Of a stretch of DNA of 64,000 nt, positions 1 through 11,490 are shown piece after piece. The notes below the pieces were generated by a model that worked only from the letters and a program-made list of their open reading frames with translations, searched no databases and was not told the origin of the DNA. Position 1 is the first letter of the stretch. The number at the start of each line of letters is the position of its first letter. The translations under genes were made by a program, and so were the position numbers. Origin of the DNA: Devosia sp. RR2S18 (lineage in GTDB: Bacteria > Pseudomonadota > Alphaproteobacteria > Rhizobiales > Devosiaceae); NCBI RefSeq assembly GCF_030177755.1, contig NZ_CP126539.1:1078001-1142000 (forward strand), written 5' to 3'.

Positions 1-305
1 ACAAAGCGCTCCAGCGGCGGCTTGTCGAAGCCGAATTGCCGCTCGATCCGCTCCACCAGCTCAGGTGGCAGGCCCTGGCTGCCGCGATAGCCCGACTCGT
101 TGCCTTGCCCCGGCTGACCGGCGAAATCTCCAGCCGAACTGCCGGTGATGCGTTCGGCGATGGAGTTGTTCTGGCCCGAAAGATTGGCGAGCGCCTGTTC
201 GACCGGGCCACCCGGAGCGAATTGGGTGATCAGAAACGAAATCGCCATGATCCCCAACACGGTCGGGATCATCAGCAGCAGGCGGCGGAGGATATAAGCG
301 CCCAT
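1..305 (-). CDS. yejB: Oligopeptide/microcin C-type ABC transporter permease YejB (partial)
   Basis: Only the N-terminal ~101 residues lie in the window; the gene runs off the left edge. Translated from the ATG at 305-303 the protein opens MGAYILRRLLLMIPTVLGIM, a first membrane segment typical of DppB/OppB-type permeases, followed by the family's FLITQFAPGGPVEQ stretch. The periplasmic section after it carries a Gly/Ser/Gln-rich insertion (about residues 45-75) and then a GLPPELVERIERQFGFDKPP segment, which is characteristic of YejB rather than DppB. YejB works with YejE, YejF and YejA to import oligopeptide-like substrates across the inner membrane; those partners would lie to the left. The family call is firm; the substrate is inference. 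Confidence 0.85.
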   Translation of the reverse strand, partial: MGAYILRRLLLMIPTVLGIMAISFLITQFAPGGPVEQALANLSGQNNSIAERITGSSAGDFAGQPGQGNESGYRGSQGLPPELVERIERQFGFDKPPLERF

Positions 306-491
306 CAAGTCTCCGGCAGGTGCATTCTGCCTAAGCTAACCCCGCCAGTAGTTGCGGCAGCAAATCACCATAGGGTGAAACGACTTGTCGGCAAGTGCAA
401 CAGTTTGGTGAAGGCAAGAGGCCGCAGCAGCGCCGTTTCCGCTTGCCCTCGGGGCGGGGGGAGGCCACCATCGGCGTCAAAGGAGCCGACC

Positions 492-719
492 ATGTCCTAT
501 GAAACCATTGCCCTAGCCGACTCCTTGTCCACCGCCCGCGTTCTGGTCGCCGCCTTGCGGGCGCACGGCTTTCATCCCCTGGAAGGCCCCGAGGGCGGAC
601 TGCCCGGTATCAGCGGTCTGTTTGGACCGGACGGCGTGCCTGTGCAGGTGCCCGAGGAGGAGGCGCGCGACGCCGGATTGCTCGCCCGCGATCTGTTGCG
701 GGAGATGAGCGGATCGTAA
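492..719 (+). CDS. Small DUF2007-like protein
   Basis: A 75-residue cytoplasmic protein. The ATG at 492 is preceded by AAGGAG at about 479-485, a good ribosome binding site, so it is preferred over the much longer open frame that starts at 36 and runs through the divergent yejB gene. The sequence (TARVLVAALRAHGFHPLEG, then VQVPEEEARDAGLLARDLL) has the layout of DUF2007 putative signal-transducing domains: a helix, a short beta section giving a version of the protein's value, then an Asp/Glu-Ala-rich helix. No catalytic residues are evident and the function is unknown. It stands alone between divergent yejB and the downstream lipoprotein gene. Confidence 0.7.
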   Translation: MSYETIALADSLSTARVLVAALRAHGFHPLEGPEGGLPGISGLFGPDGVPVQVPEEEARDAGLLARDLLREMSGS

Positions 720-863
720 GCGCCCCCTATGCGTTGCCCCTCAAATCGGCCACAATGGTGAGCCTTACGTGCCGGGCGGGCGGCAGTTGAACGACTTCAG
801 GGCTTTGGCTATAAGCCGGCCACACAGTAACCTTTTGTTAAGCCTTAGGGCAGGAGCAGACCG

Positions 864-1526
864 ATGATGGTTTGGATGCGCGGATCGTTTTCCGCGGCAG
901 GACTTGCGGCAATCGCGCTTCTCGTGGCCGGGTGTCAGTCCACTGGCTCGAATACCGCCAATCTCAACACGATCGGCGCGCCGCAGCAGCAGATCGCGCC
1001 CGTGCAGCAGTCAAGCGTGCAGCAAAGCACGCTCCCCGTTCTTGGTGGTGCCACCGGTGTTCCGGCCCCAGGCCTTTCGGGTCAGCCGGTGATGGGCGGG
1101 GTTCCCGCAATCCCGCCGACCACGACCACGACCATGCCTGGCCCCGGTGGCACCAGCACGCAGGTGGCTTCCAACGGCTCCTTCGTGACACTTGGGCCGA
1201 CCGGGCAGCCGACCTCGCTTGGCGTCAGCTCGGGCATGGGTGCCGGCGTCGGTACCGGACCTGAAGGCGTGTGGAACGTCACAGCGGGTGCTGCAACCTG
1301 CCGGCTGAACCTGCCGATGACCACCAAGACCGGCACGAACCACTATCGTGCCTCGGCCCCAGGCTGCGCGGTTCCGGCGCTGGCCGGCGTCAGTGGTTGG
1401 CAGCAGGTCGGCTCGCAGCTGCAGCTTTATGATGAAAACGGCAATATCGCCGCGTTCCTGGCCCCCAATTCCGGCCGCTATATCGGTACGCTCAGCGGTG
1501 GCCAGGCTATCTCCATGTCGCGCTAA
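864..1526 (+). CDS. AprI/Inh-type metalloprotease-inhibitor domain lipoprotein
   Basis: A 220-residue predicted lipoprotein. Residues 1-24 form a type II signal peptide ending in the lipobox LVAGC, with Cys24 as the lipidated residue. Residues ~27-130 are a low-complexity linker rich in Gln, Pro, Gly and Thr, including a run of Thr. The C-terminal ~85 residues (GVWNVTAGAATCRLNLP, two cysteines, an LYDENGNIAAFL strand) match the beta-barrel of AprI/Inh inhibitors, which block serralysin-type metalloproteases in the periplasm. No serralysin gene is in the window, so the domain may have another role, as in many rhizobial AprI-domain lipoproteins. AGGAG at 852-856 supports the start at 864; Met at 867 is an alternative. 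Confidence 0.75.
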   Translation: MMVWMRGSFSAAGLAAIALLVAGCQSTGSNTANLNTIGAPQQQIAPVQQSSVQQSTLPVLGGATGVPAPGLSGQPVMGGVPAIPPTTTTTMPGPGGTSTQVASNGSFVTLGPTGQPTSLGVSSGMGAGVGTGPEGVWNVTAGAATCRLNLPMTTKTGTNHYRASAPGCAVPALAGVSGWQQVGSQLQLYDENGNIAAFLAPNSGRYIGTLSGGQAISMSR

Positions 1527-1553
1527 GCTGGACAGGTATTCGTTCAGCCCGGT

Positions 1554-2699
1554 TTGAGCTCCCAACAGACATCACCTAGCCATGGTCCCGTCAGCACTGC
1601 CTATGCAGAGCTGGCGGGCCGTGGTGTTTTGGTGGCTGACGCGGCGCAGCAGCAGGCGGCGGGTCTGCTCGACCAGGTGCTTGCGGGGCTGGCGGCGGAC
1701 CAACCGCGCGGTTTTTTCGCCAAGCTGTTCGACAAGCCGGCTGAGCCAGTCGCTGGGCTTTACCTCCATGGCGAGGTGGGGCGCGGCAAGACCATGCTTA
1801 TGGACCTGTTCTTTGCAGCGGTGCCGATTGCCGAAAAGCGCCGGGTGCACTTTCACGAGTTCATGGACGAGATGCATGCCGGCATGGCCGCCTTTCGCAA
1901 GAGCGAGAAAGGGCGGGATGCCGATCCGGTCGAGGCAGTGGTGCGGCCGCTCGTCAAATCCAGGCTGCGCCTCCTGTGCCTGGACGAATTCCATGTGCAT
2001 GACATCACCAATGCCATGCTGCTCTACCGGCTCTTCGACAAGCTCTTTGCGCATGGAGTGACGCTGGTCGCGACCTCCAATGTGGTGCCCGACGAGCTCT
2101 ACAAGGATGGGCTCAATCGCCAGCTCTTCCTGCCCTTTATCGACTTGCTCAAGCAGCATGTGCGCGTAGCGAGCCTCGAGGCCGAGCGCGATTATCGGCG
2201 CATGAAGTTCGCCGGGCAGGACGTTTATGCGTTCGGAACCGGCCCTGAGGTGAAGGCCGCCATGGACCGGCTCTGGCAGCGGATCACGGGAGGCGCGGAG
2301 GCGGGTCCCGCCGTGGTCGAGAGTATCGGGCGCAAGATCCCTGTGCCGGCGGCAGCCATGGGCGCGGCGCGCTTCGACTTCGCCGATCTCTGCGACAGGC
2401 CGCTGGGGTCCCGTGATTTCGTGCGGCTCGCGCATCAGTTCGATTCGATCGTCATCGACGGCGTGCCGCAAATGGACCGGACCAAGTCCGATGCAGCCAA
2501 GCGGTTCATCCTCCTGATCGACAATCTCTATGACCGCGGCGTCAAATTGGGCGCCAGCTTTGCGGTGCCGTTGGAGCAGCTGGGCAAGGATGAGCGGACG
2601 GCTTTCGAGTTCCAGCGCACCGTGTCGCGCCTCATCGAGATGCAGTCGGAAGAGTATCTGGGAAAAGGCCTGCGCGACGCGCCGGCCGGGAGTTCGTAA
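1554..2699 (+). CDS. zapE: Cell division protein ZapE (AFG1-family ATPase)
   Basis: A 381-residue P-loop ATPase. Walker A is GEVGRGKT at residues 73-80 and Walker B is LLCLDEFHVHD near residue 142; the arrangement GLYLHGEVGRGKTMLMDLFF and the TSNVVPDELYKDGLNR motif are diagnostic of the AFG1/ZapE family. In Escherichia coli ZapE binds FtsZ and acts late in division. The frame opens after a stop at 1524-1526 and offers no ATG before Walker A, so the TTG at 1554 is the likely start; this makes a near-normal length. In many alphaproteobacteria zapE sits directly before mdh and the succinyl-CoA ligase genes, as here. Identity is firm; the exact start is less so. Confidence 0.9.
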   Translation: MSSQQTSPSHGPVSTAYAELAGRGVLVADAAQQQAAGLLDQVLAGLAADQPRGFFAKLFDKPAEPVAGLYLHGEVGRGKTMLMDLFFAAVPIAEKRRVHFHEFMDEMHAGMAAFRKSEKGRDADPVEAVVRPLVKSRLRLLCLDEFHVHDITNAMLLYRLFDKLFAHGVTLVATSNVVPDELYKDGLNRQLFLPFIDLLKQHVRVASLEAERDYRRMKFAGQDVYAFGTGPEVKAAMDRLWQRITGGAEAGPAVVESIGRKIPVPAAAMGAARFDFADLCDRPLGSRDFVRLAHQFDSIVIDGVPQMDRTKSDAAKRFILLIDNLYDRGVKLGASFAVPLEQLGKDERTAFEFQRTVSRLIEMQSEEYLGKGLRDAPAGSS

Positions 2700-2701
2700 G
2701 C

Positions 2702-2812
2702 CCCCCACCTAGCCTCCCCCTGGGAGGGGGAGGGACGGACCGCGCTTGTGACTAGATCTTCCCACCGCCACTGCCCGGTTCCTCCCCCTCCCAGGGGGAG
2801 GCTAGGTGGGGG
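2702..2812. repeat. Intergenic inverted-repeat element, copy A
   Basis: A 111-bp element with two perfectly complementary 32-base arms (2702-2733 and 2781-2812) around a 47-base centre. Each arm also contains an internal CTCCCCCTGGGAGGGGGAG palindrome, so a cruciform or long RNA hairpin can form. Related elements occur at 11948-12050, 39479-39586 and 41445-41554, always between genes. It lies between zapE and mdh and could act as a transcript end for zapE, although there is no U-run. Confidence 0.85.
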
Positions 2813-2927
2813 TAACTCCCCAAATCCTCACCTTGCCCGTTCGGCATTGCCCCTTCGCCCATCAGCAAGAGCGAAACTGCGGCTTTAGACGAAGGGTTCA
2901 CTTGCCCCCCATGACCGACAGGGTTAA

Positions 2928-3926
<999 letters not shown>

Positions 3927-3938
3927 CCAGACATTCAG

Positions 3939-3960
3939 CCGCCGTCCACCAGGGCGGCGG
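3939..3960 (+). terminator. Hairpin after mdh
   Basis: CCGCCGTCC and GGGCGGCGG pair over nine positions (one G-U) around an ACCA loop. It is followed by TTCGGCTTTA rather than a clean U-run, so it is more likely an attenuator or a 3' end-stabilising hairpin between mdh and sucC than a full terminator. Confidence 0.5.
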
Positions 3961-4021
3961 TTCGGCTTTATCGGCGTGTCGCAACGCCGTGACACTATCC
4001 CGAGCATCCAAGGGGAAATAA

Positions 4022-5215
<1,194 letters not shown>

Positions 5216-5219
5216 CGCG

Positions 5220-5747
5220 ATGCGCGCCGCTCTGGCTTCCATGCTTGTGCTTGCCCTGCTCGCGCCCGCCGCGGCCCAGGGCAAGACCAAAACACCCGCA
5301 GTGCCTTTTGGCGTGCAGGTGGTGGAAGTCTGCGAGCGGTTCGCCAGTGGCGACAAGCGCGCGCTCGACGATGCTGGCCAGTCCGGCTGGGATGCCGAGG
5401 GGCAGGACAGCGACACGCCGTTTGTCGAAGTGTTCGCCGGGTCGCGCACCCTCCAGGGGTTCGGCATTGGGCAGCTCTTTGCCTTTGTCGAGACCTATCC
5501 CAACACCCTCCTGGGCTATTGCCGGGTCGAAGTGCCCACGCCCACGGGCGATGGTGCCCAGCAGATCGCGGCCATCGAAGGCCTCGACCGCTACGCGGGG
5601 ACGTCGCAGACAACGGGTGAGGGGATCTTTGCAAGTCTCGCCAGCACTGAGAGCTCCGCAGAAACCATGCTGCTTACCCATTGGACCGACGAAAGCTTCG
5701 TCGTTCAGATGACAACTATCACGCCACAACCTGTGGCAGCCAACTAA
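5220..5747 (+). CDS. Hypothetical secreted protein inserted between sucC and sucD
   Basis: A 175-residue protein with an N-terminal signal peptide (MRAALASMLVLALLAPAAAQ, cleavage likely after AAA-Q near residue 20). The mature part has two cysteines (VCERF and GYCRVEV) that could form a disulfide and ends in alternating hydrophobic strands (FVVQMTTITPQPV). I do not recognise a family. The ATG begins four bases after the sucC stop codon and the gene sits on the same strand as its neighbours, so translational coupling within the TCA operon is likely. Its codon use looks like that of the flanking genes, which argues against recent transfer. A periplasmic location is inferred from the signal peptide alone; no enzymatic motif is visible. 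Confidence 0.75.
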   Translation: MRAALASMLVLALLAPAAAQGKTKTPAVPFGVQVVEVCERFASGDKRALDDAGQSGWDAEGQDSDTPFVEVFAGSRTLQGFGIGQLFAFVETYPNTLLGYCRVEVPTPTGDGAQQIAAIEGLDRYAGTSQTTGEGIFASLASTESSAETMLLTHWTDESFVVQMTTITPQPVAAN

Positions 5748-5815
5748 CCGGGACTGCTGCCGCCCCTAGGGCAGCGACAGACGGCGCCCAGCGCCAAGAG
5801 ACGAAAGAGAAATAG

Positions 5816-6721
5816 ATGTCGATCCTCGTCAACAAAGACACCAAGGTTCTCGTGCAGGGCCTCACCGGCAAGACCGGCACCTTCCATACCGAGCAGGCCC
5901 TGGCCTATTTCGGCACCAAGATGGTCGGGGGCACGCACCCCAAAAAGGGCGGCGAGACTTGGTCCTCGGGTGTCGACGGCACCGAATTGCCGATCTTTAC
6001 CTCCGTTGCCGAAGGCAAGGAAAAGACCGGCGCGAATGCCTCGGTGATCTATGTGCCGCCCGCTGGCGCTGCCGCCGCCATCGAGGAAGCGATCGACGCT
6101 GAAATTCCCTTGATCGTGTGCATCACCGAGGGTGTTCCGGTGCTCGACATGGTGCGGGTGAAGGCCAAGCTCGAAAAGAGCAAGTCGCGCCTGATCGGCC
6201 CTAACTGCCCGGGCGTGCTGACGCCCGAAGAATGCAAGATCGGCATCATGCCCGGCTCGATCTTCTCCAAGGGGTCGGTGGGCATTGTCTCGCGCTCGGG
6301 AACGCTTACCTATGAAGCAGTGTTCCAGACGACAAATGAAGGCCTGGGCCAAACTACGGCAGTGGGTATCGGCGGCGACCCGGTGAAGGGTACCGAGTTT
6401 ATCGACGTGCTGGAGATGTTCCTGGCTGACGAGGCGACCAAGTCGATCATCATGATCGGTGAAATCGGCGGCTCGGCTGAGGAAGACGCGGCGCAGTTCC
6501 TGATCGACGAAGCCAAGCGCGGCCGCAAGAAGCCGATGGCCGGTTTCATCGCTGGACGCACGGCACCAAAGGGCCGCACCATGGGTCATGCTGGCGCCGT
6601 AATTTCAGGCGGTAAGGGCGGTGCCGAAGAAAAGATCGCGGCGATGGAAGCTGCCGGGATTCGCGTCTCGCAGTCGCCAGCCCGCATCGGATCCACCCTT
6701 GCTGAAGTGCTCAAGGGCTAA
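5816..6721 (+). CDS. sucD: Succinyl-CoA ligase subunit alpha
   Basis: A 301-residue CoA-binding subunit. The Rossmann-like CoA-binding start ([26 protein letters not shown] region, residues 11-32) is intact and the phosphorylated catalytic histidine is His258 in [15 protein letters not shown]. The central [11 protein letters not shown] motif (residues ~128-136) is also conserved. It pairs with SucC to make the heterotetramer. The ATG at 5816 follows GAAAGAGAAATAG, a modest ribosome binding site. The gene is separated from sucC by the small secreted protein at 5220-5747 and from sucA by about 230 bases. Confidence 0.97.
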   Translation: MSILVNKDTKVLVQGLTGKTGTFHTEQALAYFGTKMVGGTHPKKGGETWSSGVDGTELPIFTSVAEGKEKTGANASVIYVPPAGAAAAIEEAIDAEIPLIVCITEGVPVLDMVRVKAKLEKSKSRLIGPNCPGVLTPEECKIGIMPGSIFSKGSVGIVSRSGTLTYEAVFQTTNEGLGQTTAVGIGGDPVKGTEFIDVLEMFLADEATKSIIMIGEIGGSAEEDAAQFLIDEAKRGRKKPMAGFIAGRTAPKGRTMGHAGAVISGGKGGAEEKIAAMEAAGIRVSQSPARIGSTLAEVLKG

Positions 6722-6952
6722 CCCTTAAAAAGGGCGGATTGAACTAAGGTCTGTCGCGCTTTCGCCACCCGGTGATGGTACGGCAATCACAATCGGATGA
6801 GACGCGGCGCCAACGGGGGCGCCGCAAGTCTTAACAAGATACAAAGGAAAAGCGGTCAATATCCGTGCACTCTGCAGACCGCATGTGAAACCGGCCCTGC
6901 TGGCCGGTTCGTTGAGAAGGATGGCGGGGCGTGGGCCTCGCGACAAAAAGCG

Positions 6953-9900
6953 ATGACACGACAGGAAAAGAACGACACGTTCTTGCTGACCTCGTTCCTC
7001 TATGGGGGGAACGCCGACTACATCGAACAACTCTATTCCCGCTACAAGAGCGATCCGGCCAGCGTCGATGAGACCTGGCAGAGCTTCTTCGGCCGGCTCG
7101 ACGATGGCGAGGGCGTGGCGCAGAAGAACGCCGAGGGTCCCAGTTGGGAGCGCAAGGACTGGCCGCAGAGCCCCAATGGGGATCTGGTCAACGCGCTGGA
7201 CGGCAATTGGGGTGAGATCGCGGTCAAGACCGAGAAGGCTGTCGCCAAAAAGGCCCAGGCCGCCGGCGCACCCCAGGCCAGCACCACCGACGTGCTCCAG
7301 GCCACCCGCGATTCCATTCGCGCTATCATGATGATTCGCGCCTATCGCATGCGGGGTCATCTGCATGCCGACCTCGATCCGCTGCAGATGAAGGAAAAGG
7401 ATCCGGCGCCCGAGCTCGATCCGGCTAATTACGGCTTCACCGAAGCTGACTACGGCCGCAAGATCTTCATCGACAACTATCTGGGCATTGAATACGCGAC
7501 GATCCCCGAGATGCTGGCTATCTTGCGCCGCACCTATTGCGGCACCGTCGGCATCGAGTTCATGCACATCTCGGATCCTGAGGCCAAGCAGTGGATCCAG
7601 GAGCGCATCGAGGGTCCGGACAAGGAAATCACCTTCACCGCCGAAGGCAAGAAGGCGATCCTCAATAAGCTGATCGAGGCCGAAGGCTTCGAGAAGTTCA
7701 TCGATGTCAAATATACCGGCACCAAGCGTTTTGGTCTTGATGGCGCGGAAGCCACCATTCCCGCTCTCGAGCAGATCATCAAGCGCGGCGGTGCCTTGGG
7801 CATCAAGGACATCGTCTTGGGTATGGCCCACCGCGGGCGCCTCAACGTTCTGACCCAGGTCCTGGGCAAGCCGCATCGTGCGCTGTTCCATGAGTTCAAG
7901 GGCGGCGCCTTTTATCCCGACGATGTCGAGGGTTCGGGCGACGTGAAGTACCATTTGGGTGCTTCGTCCGACCGTGAGTTCGACGGCAACAAGGTCCACC
8001 TGTCGCTGACCGCCAATCCGTCTCACCTTGAGATCGTCGATCCGGTGGTGCTGGGCAAGGCCCGCGCCAAGCAGGACCAGCACATCGCACCCGATGGCAA
8101 GCTGGTGAACATCGCGACGGACGGCAAGCCCGACCGCTCCATGGTGCTGCCGCTGCTGATCCATGGCGACGCGGCCTTTGCCGGGCAGGGCGTCGTGGCC
8201 GAGTGCCTCGGCCTGTCTGGCCTCAAGGGGCACCGGACCGGTGGCTCGATCCACTTCGTCATCAACAACCAGATCGGCTTCACCACGGCGCCGATGTATT
8301 CGCGCTCCTCGCCCTATCCGACCGACGTCGCCAAGATGATCGAGGCGCCGGTCTTGCACGTGAATGGCGATGATCCCGAAGCCGTCGTGTTCGCGGCCAA
8401 GGTCGCTGTCGAGTACCGGCAGAAGTTTGGCCGCCCGGTCGTAATCGATATGATCTGCTACCGTCGCTTCGGCCACAACGAAGGCGATGAGCCCAGCTTC
8501 ACCCAGCCGCTGATGTATTCCAAGATCCGCGCGCACAAGTCGACGCTCGAGCTCTATTCCAGCAAACTCGTCAGCGAAGGCCTCGTGACGAACGACGAGG
8601 TGGATCAGCTCAAGGCGGAATGGCGCAGCAAGCTCGAAGGCGAGTTCGACGCTGGGCAGGACTATCGCCCCAACAAGGCCGACTGGCTCGACGGCGTCTG
8701 GAAGGATTTCAAGCCCGCCGAGCAGGAAGGTCCACGCCGCGGTGATACCGGCGTCGAGCTTGATCGCCTCAAGTCCATCGGGCAGTCGCTGACACGCGTG
8801 CCCGAAGGCTTCAATGTCCACAAGACCGTCAAGCGCTTCCTCGACAATCGCCTTTCCGCGATCGAGAGCGGCGAAGGGATCGACTGGGCCACTGCCGAAG
8901 CGCTCGCTTTCGGCTCGCTCGTGACCGAAGGTCACCCGGTCCGGCTTTCAGGCCAGGACGTGGAACGCGGGACGTTCAGCCAGCGCCACTCGGTGCTGAA
9001 CGACCAGCAGGTGGACAACAAGACCTATACGCCGCTTAACAATCTGGCGGACGACCAGTGCCGCTACGAGGTCATCAACTCGATGCTCTCGGAAGAGGCG
9101 GTGCTGGGCTTCGAATATGGCTACTCGCTGGCTGAGCCCAAGGCGCTGACCATCTGGGAAGCCCAGTTCGGCGACTTCGTCAACGGCGCCCAGGTGGTGA
9201 TCGATCAGTTCATCTCCTCTGGCGAGCGCAAGTGGTTCCGCATGTCGGGCCTCGTGATGCTGTTGCCGCATGGCTACGAGGGCCAGGGGCCGGAGCACTC
9301 TTCGGCACGTCCCGAGCGGTTCCTCCAGCTGTGCGCCGAGGACAACATGCAGGTCGCCAACTGCACGACACCGGCAAACTACTTCCACGCTCTGCGCCGC
9401 CAGGTGAACCGCGACTTCCGCAAGCCGCTGGTGCTGATGACGCCCAAGAGCCTCTTGCGCCACAAGCGGGCGGTTTCCGGTCTCGATGAGATGGGCCCCG
9501 ATTCCTGCTTCCATCGCCTGTTGTGGGACGATGCCGAGGCGCCCGGCGTACCCAAGACGACGATCAAGCTCGCCGCCGACGACAAGATCCGCCGCGTGGT
9601 CCTGTGCACCGGCAAGGTCTACTACGACCTGTTAGAAGATCGCGAGAAGCGGGGCATCGACGACGTCTATCTCCTGCGCGTCGAACAGCTCTACCCGTTC
9701 CCCGCCAAGGCCGTCCTTGATGAGCTCAACCGCTTCAAGAATGCGGATATCATCTGGTGCCAGGAAGAGCCCAAGAACATGGGCGCCTGGGCCTTCATCC
9801 AGCCTTATGTGGAGTGGGTGCTCGACCAGATGGGCCGCACCAATGAGCGCGTTCGCTATGTCGGCCGCCCAGCCTCTGCTTCCACAGCCACGGGTCTGAT

Positions 9901-9955
9901 GCGGACCCATCTCGCCCAACTGCAAGCCTTCCTCGACGAAGCCTTCGCTCAATAA
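6953..9955 (+). CDS. sucA: 2-oxoglutarate dehydrogenase E1 component
   Basis: A 1000-residue thiamine diphosphate-dependent decarboxylase, the E1 subunit of the 2-oxoglutarate dehydrogenase complex. The N-terminus (TSFLYGGNADYIEQLYSRYK, then DETWQSFF) is the standard E1o motif that docks to E2. Thiamine and substrate-binding signatures follow: GMAHRGRLNVLTQVLGKP near residue 285, HGDAAFAGQGVVAECL near 405, and the C-terminal HGYEGQGPEHSSARPERFLQL near 775. The frame is open from 6797, but the ATG at 6953 gives the canonical length and alignment; no strong Shine-Dalgarno is visible before it. It lies 12 bases upstream of sucB, so E1 and E2 are co-transcribed. Confidence 0.96.
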   Translation: MTRQEKNDTFLLTSFLYGGNADYIEQLYSRYKSDPASVDETWQSFFGRLDDGEGVAQKNAEGPSWERKDWPQSPNGDLVNALDGNWGEIAVKTEKAVAKKAQAAGAPQASTTDVLQATRDSIRAIMMIRAYRMRGHLHADLDPLQMKEKDPAPELDPANYGFTEADYGRKIFIDNYLGIEYATIPEMLAILRRTYCGTVGIEFMHISDPEAKQWIQERIEGPDKEITFTAEGKKAILNKLIEAEGFEKFIDVKYTGTKRFGLDGAEATIPALEQIIKRGGALGIKDIVLGMAHRGRLNVLTQVLGKPHRALFHEFKGGAFYPDDVEGSGDVKYHLGASSDREFDGNKVHLSLTANPSHLEIVDPVVLGKARAKQDQHIAPDGKLVNIATDGKPDRSMVLPLLIHGDAAFAGQGVVAECLGLSGLKGHRTGGSIHFVINNQIGFTTAPMYSRSSPYPTDVAKMIEAPVLHVNGDDPEAVVFAAKVAVEYRQKFGRPVVIDMICYRRFGHNEGDEPSFTQPLMYSKIRAHKSTLELYSSKLVSEGLVTNDEVDQLKAEWRSKLEGEFDAGQDYRPNKADWLDGVWKDFKPAEQEGPRRGDTGVELDRLKSIGQSLTRVPEGFNVHKTVKRFLDNRLSAIESGEGIDWATAEALAFGSLVTEGHPVRLSGQDVERGTFSQRHSVLNDQQVDNKTYTPLNNLADDQCRYEVINSMLSEEAVLGFEYGYSLAEPKALTIWEAQFGDFVNGAQVVIDQFISSGERKWFRMSGLVMLLPHGYEGQGPEHSSARPERFLQLCAEDNMQVANCTTPANYFHALRRQVNRDFRKPLVLMTPKSLLRHKRAVSGLDEMGPDSCFHRLLWDDAEAPGVPKTTIKLAADDKIRRVVLCTGKVYYDLLEDREKRGIDDVYLLRVEQLYPFPAKAVLDELNRFKNADIIWCQEEPKNMGAWAFIQPYVEWVLDQMGRTNERVRYVGRPASASTATGLMRTHLAQLQAFLDEAFAQ

Positions 9956-9967
9956 AGGACAAAGCCA

Positions 9968-11314
9968 ATGTCGACAGAAATCCGGGTACCCACGCTGGGC
10001 GAAAGCGTCACCGAAGCAACCATCGGGCAGTGGTTCAAGAAGGTGGGCGACAGCGTTGCCGCCGATGAGCCAATCGTCGAGCTCGAGACCGATAAGGTCA
10101 CGATCGAAGTGCCGGCGCCTGCCGCTGGCGTGCTAGAGGCCATTTCCGCCGAAGCCGGTTCCACCGTTGACGTGGGCGCTCTTTTGGGCGCCATCGGCGC
10201 GGCTGGTGCCGGGGCGGGGTCGTCCGCACCTGCGGCCGCAGCCAAGAATGGCGGTGGCGATCAGGCTGCGAGCCAGACTTCGGCCGAAGCGGTGCGCGGC
10301 ACCCAGCCGCCTCCGGGCTCGTATAGCCAGTCCACCGACATCAACGGCGTGCCGGGACAATCGGGTGGCGCCGCAAAGTCGGGCACCGACATGCCGCCAG
10401 CGCCATCGGCGCAAAAGCTGATGAACGAAAAGGGCATCGACGGCTCGACTGTCGAAGGTTCGGGCAAGCGTGGCCAGGTGCTCAAGGAAGACGTGCTGGC
10501 GGCCCTCGGTCGTCCCGCTGCTGCCAAGGCGCCCGAGCAGTCGGCGCCTGCCGCCAAGCCGGCCGAGGCCAAGGCTCCCGCCGCGCCGCGCGCCCCCGTT
10601 GCTGCCGATGACGCTGGCCGTGAAGAGCGCGTGAAGATGACGCGTCTGCGCCAGACCATCGCGCGCCGCCTCAAGGACGCGCAGAACACCGCTGCCATGC
10701 TCACCACCTTCAACGAGGTGGACATGAAGCCGGTGATGGACCTGCGCAACTCCTACAAGGAGCTCTTTGAGAAGAAGCACGGCGTCAAGCTGGGCTTTAT
10801 GGGCTTTTTCACCAAGGCCGTGGTCCATGCGCTCAAGGAAATCCCGGCCGTCAATGCCGAGATCGATGGCGACGACCTGATCTACAAGAAGTATGCCCAT
10901 ATCGGGGTGGCCGTGGGCACCGACAAGGGTCTCGTCGTTCCGGTTGTCCGCAATGCCGACCAGATGAGCATTGCCGAGATCGAAAAGGAAATCGGCAATC
11001 TGGGCAAGAAGGCCCGCGACGGCCAGCTCTCCATGGCCGACATGCAGGGCGGCACCTTCACCATCTCCAATGGTGGTGTTTATGGCTCGCTGATGTCGAC
11101 CCCGATCCTCAACGCCCCGCAGTCGGGTATCTTGGGCATGCACAAGATCCAGGAGCGGCCGGTGGTCGTAGGCGGGCAGGTTGTCGTGCGCCCGATGATG
11201 TATCTGGCGCTCAGCTATGACCACCGGATCGTCGACGGCAAGGAAGCGGTGACGTTCCTGGTCCGCGTCAAGGAAAGCCTTGAGGCTCCCGAGCGTCTCG
11301 TGCTCGACCTCTAG
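9968..11314 (+). CDS. sucB: 2-oxoglutarate dehydrogenase E2 (dihydrolipoyl succinyltransferase)
   Basis: A 448-residue E2 subunit. The lipoyl domain (residues 1-76) carries the lipoylated Lys43 in [12 protein letters not shown]. An E1/E3-binding peripheral domain follows at about residues 143-180 ([26 protein letters not shown] region), then an Ala/Pro-rich hinge and the catalytic acyltransferase domain ending with the active-site [10 protein letters not shown] near residue 420. The linker between lipoyl and binding domains is longer than usual and rich in Gly, Ser and Gln (residues ~78-142). AAAGGACAAAGCC before the ATG gives the ribosome binding site. A hairpin terminator follows at 11356-11378. 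Confidence 0.96.
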   Translation: MSTEIRVPTLGESVTEATIGQWFKKVGDSVAADEPIVELETDKVTIEVPAPAAGVLEAISAEAGSTVDVGALLGAIGAAGAGAGSSAPAAAAKNGGGDQAASQTSAEAVRGTQPPPGSYSQSTDINGVPGQSGGAAKSGTDMPPAPSAQKLMNEKGIDGSTVEGSGKRGQVLKEDVLAALGRPAAAKAPEQSAPAAKPAEAKAPAAPRAPVAADDAGREERVKMTRLRQTIARRLKDAQNTAAMLTTFNEVDMKPVMDLRNSYKELFEKKHGVKLGFMGFFTKAVVHALKEIPAVNAEIDGDDLIYKKYAHIGVAVGTDKGLVVPVVRNADQMSIAEIEKEIGNLGKKARDGQLSMADMQGGTFTISNGGVYGSLMSTPILNAPQSGILGMHKIQERPVVVGGQVVVRPMMYLALSYDHRIVDGKEAVTFLVRVKESLEAPERLVLDL

Positions 11315-11355
11315 CGGCAAAGGGGCGCAAGATCGCCCCATTCCAATGGTTCAAG

Positions 11356-11378
11356 AAGGCCCGCCTCGTGCGGGCCTT
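11356..11378 (+). terminator. Terminator-like hairpin after sucB
   Basis: AAGGCCCGC pairs perfectly with GCGGGCCTT over nine bases around a CTCGT loop, followed by CGTGCGTTGG. There is no U-run, so termination may be partial, which would fit lpd needing its own or read-through expression. Confidence 0.6.
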
Positions 11379-11490
11379 CGTGCGTTGGCGCGTTCGTGAT
11401 GCGCGTTACCGCCGATGCTAACAGTCTGTTAACGCGTCTGCCCCAGATGCGGGGTGTTGTTTTCAGTTCTTTCATGGAGGAGAGCGCGTT

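Noticed and set aside
1572-2708. A 378-codon minus-strand frame opposite zapE
   Set aside because: Same cause: complement of a well-supported gene; the product is His/Arg/Glu-rich without motifs.
6725-8935. A 736-codon open frame on the minus strand
   Set aside because: It is antisense to sucA, whose protein is unmistakable. Long antisense frames are common in GC-rich genes with G/C at third positions, and its translation has no recognisable domain.
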